Of a DNA stretch of 7,500 bases, positions 5,121 to 7,500 are shown one piece after another (position 1 is the first letter of the stretch; the number at the start of each line of letters is the position of its first letter). This stretch comes from Clostridiaceae bacterium. GTDB lineage: Bacteria; Bacillota; Clostridia; Saccharofermentanales; UBA5734. The stretch covers positions 1 through 7,500 of the forward strand of contig JAAZFW010000387.1 of NCBI GenBank assembly GCA_012511525.1. The letters run 5' to 3'. The position numbers were made by a program, and so were the translations under genes. Below the pieces are notes generated by a model. It had not been told where the DNA came from, ran no database searches, and saw nothing but the letters and a program-made list of their open reading frames with translations.

Positions 5121-6423
5121 AGAACGGCACATAGCAGTCAGAATCGAAAAGGACCAGGAGGGGCGCTACATCTCGGTCCCCTTCGACCTGCCGGAACGGG
5201 TGGCCTGGTTTTCGGTCACCTATGATTATCCGCATAGCGAGGAACACCCGGATGGCGACTGGAAGATCAGCACCACCGTTAATCGGATCGACCTGGCCCT
5301 GGTCAATCCGGACGGCGAGCAGGCGGGAAGTTCGGGCGCCGTGCGCCGCGAGGTCCAGATCGGCGGGTTGGCGGCGACGCCGGGATACCGTCCCCAGACG
5401 ATCCAAGCCGGCCGATGGACGATCGTAGCCGGCGCCTACCGGATCGTGCCCGATGGCGTTACGGTTCATTACACCATCCGCTGGGAGAAAAAAACGCGCG
5501 CTTGGTTCCTGGGTGATCTGCACACGCATACCGTTGCTTCCGACGGGATTCTGACCGCGGATGAACTGGCCCGGCACGGCCGGCGCCACGGGCTGGACTT
5601 TATCGCCGTCACCGACCACAACAACGCGCTGCCCGCGGCGGCCCTGCCTTCTGTCGATGGCCTGACTGTGATCCCTGGCCTGGAATGGACCCACTACCAG
5701 GGCCATGCCAACATGCTTGGCCTGGATCGGCCTTACACGGGCTCGTTTCATGCCAATACTCGCCAGGAGGCCGTCGCGCACTTTACCGAAGCACGAGCCA
5801 ACGGGGCCGTAATTGTGATCAACCACCCCTGCGACCCGCTGTACAAGTTCGCCTTTGGCCTTGAACGTTTCCCCTATGACATGCTCGAGGTTTGGAACGG
5901 TCCGATGCGCGAAAGCAACGTGAGGGCGATCGCGTTCTGGCACCAGAAGCTGGTGTCGGGCGAGAAAATTGCCGCCTGCTGCGGCAGCGATTACCACCGC
6001 GACTCTATTTTTCAGATGCTCGGCGGTCCCTGCCTGGCGGTGCTGGCCTGGTCGCGGGAGGTTAAAGACTTGCTGGAAGCGGCGGTCCTGGGTCACAGCT
6101 ACCTGGTCTACGGGCCGGACGGACCGCGATTGACGATGACCTGCGGGCAAGCCGTTCTGGGCGATACCGTTGCCTGGAACCGGGACTGCCGGCTGGATCT
6201 TTACGCCGAACGATTGCAGGCCGGCGACAGCGTCCGCCTGATCGGCCCTGAAGGCGTGCTGGCTGCCTGGCAGGCGGAACACGCCGGCAGCTTGAAGACG
6301 AGCTTTGCGGTCACCGGGCCCGGCTTCGTCCGGGCCGAGATCCACCGGGTCTTTGCCCGCGAGGTGCCGGTCCTGCCGGCTTTGGTTTCCAATCCGATCT
6401 ATTTTGACAGGGGAGATGTGTGA
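5113..6423 (+). CDS. CehA/McbA-type PHP-domain metallohydrolase
   Basis: This 436-residue protein has no signal peptide, so it acts in the cytosol. Residues about 1-125 form an N-terminal beta-rich module. The PHP metal-binding domain follows with GDLHTHT at 134-140 (H137, H139), SDG at 143-145, TDHN at 167-170, PGLEWTH at 188-194 (E191), GHAN at 197-200, NHP at 237-239 and GSDYH at 291-295 (D293, H295). All expected trinuclear-site ligands appear present, so it should be active. A further beta-rich region (about 335-430) ends in NPIYF, as is usual in the CehA_McbA group. Known PHP enzymes hydrolyse phosphoesters, and CehA itself a carbamate ester, so chemistry cannot be narrowed. AGGGAGGT (5101-5108) is 4 bases before the ATG, inside the transporter gene. 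Between a GPH importer and a cytidine deaminase, it most likely cleaves the imported compound. Confidence 0.87.
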   Translation: MTEERHIAVRIEKDQEGRYISVPFDLPERVAWFSVTYDYPHSEEHPDGDWKISTTVNRIDLALVNPDGEQAGSSGAVRREVQIGGLAATPGYRPQTIQAGRWTIVAGAYRIVPDGVTVHYTIRWEKKTRAWFLGDLHTHTVASDGILTADELARHGRRHGLDFIAVTDHNNALPAAALPSVDGLTVIPGLEWTHYQGHANMLGLDRPYTGSFHANTRQEAVAHFTEARANGAVIVINHPCDPLYKFAFGLERFPYDMLEVWNGPMRESNVRAIAFWHQKLVSGEKIAACCGSDYHRDSIFQMLGGPCLAVLAWSREVKDLLEAAVLGHSYLVYGPDGPRLTMTCGQAVLGDTVAWNRDCRLDLYAERLQAGDSVRLIGPEGVLAAWQAEHAGSLKTSFAVTGPGFVRAEIHRVFAREVPVLPALVSNPIYFDRGDV

Positions 6424-6881
6424 TGACGCGGGAAAATGGCAGCGACACCAACCTGATCCAAGCGGCCCTGGACGCGCGCGAAAGCGCGTACGTGCCTTAT
6501 TCTAAATTCCGGGTCGGCGCGGCATTACTGGATGAGCGCGGCCGGGTGTTTACGGGCTGCAACATCGAGAACGCCTCGTACGGCGCGACCTGCTGCGCGG
6601 AACGGACCGCCATTTTCAAAGCGGTTTCAGAAGGAGCCAAGGCCATCCGGAAGCTGGCGGTGGTCTGCGGCCAGGAAGGCCCCTGCATGCCCTGCGGCAT
6701 CTGCCGCCAGGTGATGGCCGAATTTGCTTCAAATGATTTCGTTTTACTGGCGGCATCGCCTGACGGGACATACCGCCGCTTCAGCCTGGACGAACTGCTG
6801 CCGGCCCGCTTCGAGCTCAGCGCCGATCCATCGTCTGGTCCCGGCCCTGACGGGCAAACCGGCCCTCGCGGTCGCAGATGA
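6423..6881 (+). CDS. cdd: Cytidine deaminase
   Basis: This homotetrameric-type zinc enzyme deaminates cytidine and deoxycytidine to uridine and deoxyuridine in pyrimidine salvage. From the ATG at 6423 it has 152 residues. FRVGAALL is at 29-36, GCNIENASYG at 45-54, the catalytic CAE at 58-60 (zinc ligand C58, proton-shuttling E60), and PCGICRQ at 90-96 supplies the other two zinc ligands, C91 and C94. The ATG overlaps the upstream TGA by one base (TGATG); an in-frame GTG at 6420 would add one residue. AGGGGAG (6409-6415) serves either start. Typical tetrameric Cdd proteins are about 130-136 residues and end near the LLPxxF motif, here LLPARF at 125-130. The last 20 or so residues are a Gly/Pro/Arg-rich tail that overlaps the convergent glycosyltransferase gene. 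The function is firm; the nucleoside source is not known. Confidence 0.95.
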   Translation: MTRENGSDTNLIQAALDARESAYVPYSKFRVGAALLDERGRVFTGCNIENASYGATCCAERTAIFKAVSEGAKAIRKLAVVCGQEGPCMPCGICRQVMAEFASNDFVLLAASPDGTYRRFSLDELLPARFELSADPSSGPGPDGQTGPRGRR

Positions 6882-7500
6882 TGTACAGCGGCCGCCCTTT
6901 GACTTCTTCGAAAATGCGCCCGATGTATTCGCCAATGATCCCCAGCATGACCAGGATGATCCCGCAGAAAAACAAGATGACGCACATCAGGGAAGCATAG
7001 CCCGGCTCCATGACGACCAGGTCGAACAGGCGGGCGATGAAGACGAACAGCAGAAAGAGAAAACTGCAGATTGACAGCCCGATGCCGATCCCGATGCCCA
7101 GCTTGAGCGGCTTGTAAGAAAATGACGTGATCCCGTCGATGGCCAGCTTGACCATCTTGCGCAGGGGATATTTCGTTTCGCCGGCAAAGCGCGGCGCACG
7201 GACATAGTCGATGTAGGTCTGGCTGAAGCCCAGCCAGCTGATCAGGCCGCGCACGTAGCGGTTGTGCTCCTGCAGAGCGGACAGCGCCCGGCAGACACGT
7301 GCGTCGATCAGGCGGAAATCGCCGACATCGACCGGGATGTCGACATCCGTGATCCGCCGCAGCAGCCGGTAGTAGAGCCGGGCGCTCAGCTTCTTGACGG
7401 CCGTTTCGCCCTTGCGCGCGACGCGGTGGCCGTAGACAACATCGGCGCCGGCCTGCCAGGCGGCGATCATCTCGGGGATGAGCTCGGGCGGGTCCTGCAG
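6817..7500 (-). CDS. DPM1/GtrB-type polyprenyl-phosphate glycosyltransferase (GT2), C-terminal part
   Basis: The reading frame is open through the right edge and gives 227 residues, starting at LQDPPELIPE, the segment that directly follows the DAD metal-binding motif in this family. The ATG at 7470 is therefore internal, and the true start lies outside. Visible family marks, numbered from the window edge, are VVYGHR near 21-26, VGDFRLID near 63-70, and the QEHNRYVRGLISWLGF block near 81-96. Two C-terminal membrane segments follow (about 139-163 and 174-199), then EEVKGRPLYII. Such enzymes move a sugar from UDP/GDP to undecaprenyl phosphate for glycosylation of wall, lipopolysaccharide or O-antigen at the inner membrane. 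The C-terminal tail after RPLYII is about 20 residues of Arg-rich sequence and overlaps the cytidine deaminase gene by 65 bases, tail to tail. The sugar donor cannot be told. Confidence 0.9.
   Translation of the reverse strand: MQDPPELIPEMIAAWQAGADVVYGHRVARKGETAVKKLSARLYYRLLRRITDVDIPVDVGDFRLIDARVCRALSALQEHNRYVRGLISWLGFSQTYIDYVRAPRFAGETKYPLRKMVKLAIDGITSFSYKPLKLGIGIGIGLSICSFLFLLFVFIARLFDLVVMEPGYASLMCVILFFCGIILVMLGIIGEYIGRIFEEVKGRPLYIICDREGRFARQGRDQTMDRR

Noticed and set aside
5050..6345. A 431-codon open frame on the - strand opposite the PHP hydrolase gene
   Set aside because: The translation is rich in Arg, Gly, Ala and Gln and resembles no family. It mirrors a + strand gene with complete catalytic motifs. 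High GC content produces such antisense frames.

Overview
This window (roughly 58-60 % GC by eye) carries two unrelated gene blocks on the + strand, flanked by two genes that run off the edges on the - strand. Nothing in it fixes the phylum. The orange-protein-type Fe-S/Mo cluster ATPase genes, strong AGGAGG ribosome binding sites and tight overlapping operons fit an anaerobic bacterium, such as a Desulfobacterota member or an anaerobic Bacillota. That placement is inference.

Region 1 (1-3741) is an orange-protein (ORP)-like cluster. At the left edge, on the - strand, is the start of a small Gly/Arg-rich DUF5320-type protein. A 219-base divergent control region (72-290) separates it from a four-gene + strand operon: a cysteine-free NifX/ORP-like protein (291-650), two paralogous MinD-type ATPases each with two [4Fe-4S] ferredoxin motifs inserted after the P-loop (657-1487 and 1484-2338), and an Mrp/NBP35-type ATPase fused to a second NifX-like domain with a His/Cys-rich tail (2396-3619). 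In Desulfovibrio these protein types form the ORP complex (Mo-Cu cluster protein plus Mrp and MinD-like ATPases), reported to be sigma54-controlled and linked to septum placement. Here both divergent promoters look like sigma70 types (TTGACA-N17-TAGACT and TTGACA-N17-TATTTT). Three copies of a 12-bp palindrome, WTATGNNCATAW, sit on the two predicted start sites and in one promoter spacer. This suggests that one dimeric regulator controls both sides. The operon ends in a long-stem intrinsic terminator.

Region 2 (3742-6881) starts with its own promoter (TTGACG-N17-GATAAT). It is a compact three-gene operon with overlapping ends: a GPH-family (MelB-like) sugar/cation symporter, a cytosolic CehA/McbA-type PHP metallohydrolase, and a cytidine deaminase. 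The arrangement suggests uptake of a glycoside- or nucleoside-like compound, intracellular hydrolysis and base deamination, but the substrate cannot be read from sequence.

Region 3 (6817-7500, - strand) is the C-terminal part of a DPM1/GtrB-type polyprenyl-phosphate glycosyltransferase. It converges on the cytidine deaminase gene, and the two coding regions overlap tail-to-tail by 65 bases.

The points most worth a second look are the triple palindrome spanning the divergent promoters, the internal ribosome binding site and GTG start that could yield a free NifX-like protein from the Mrp fusion gene, and the GPH-PHP-Cdd cassette.
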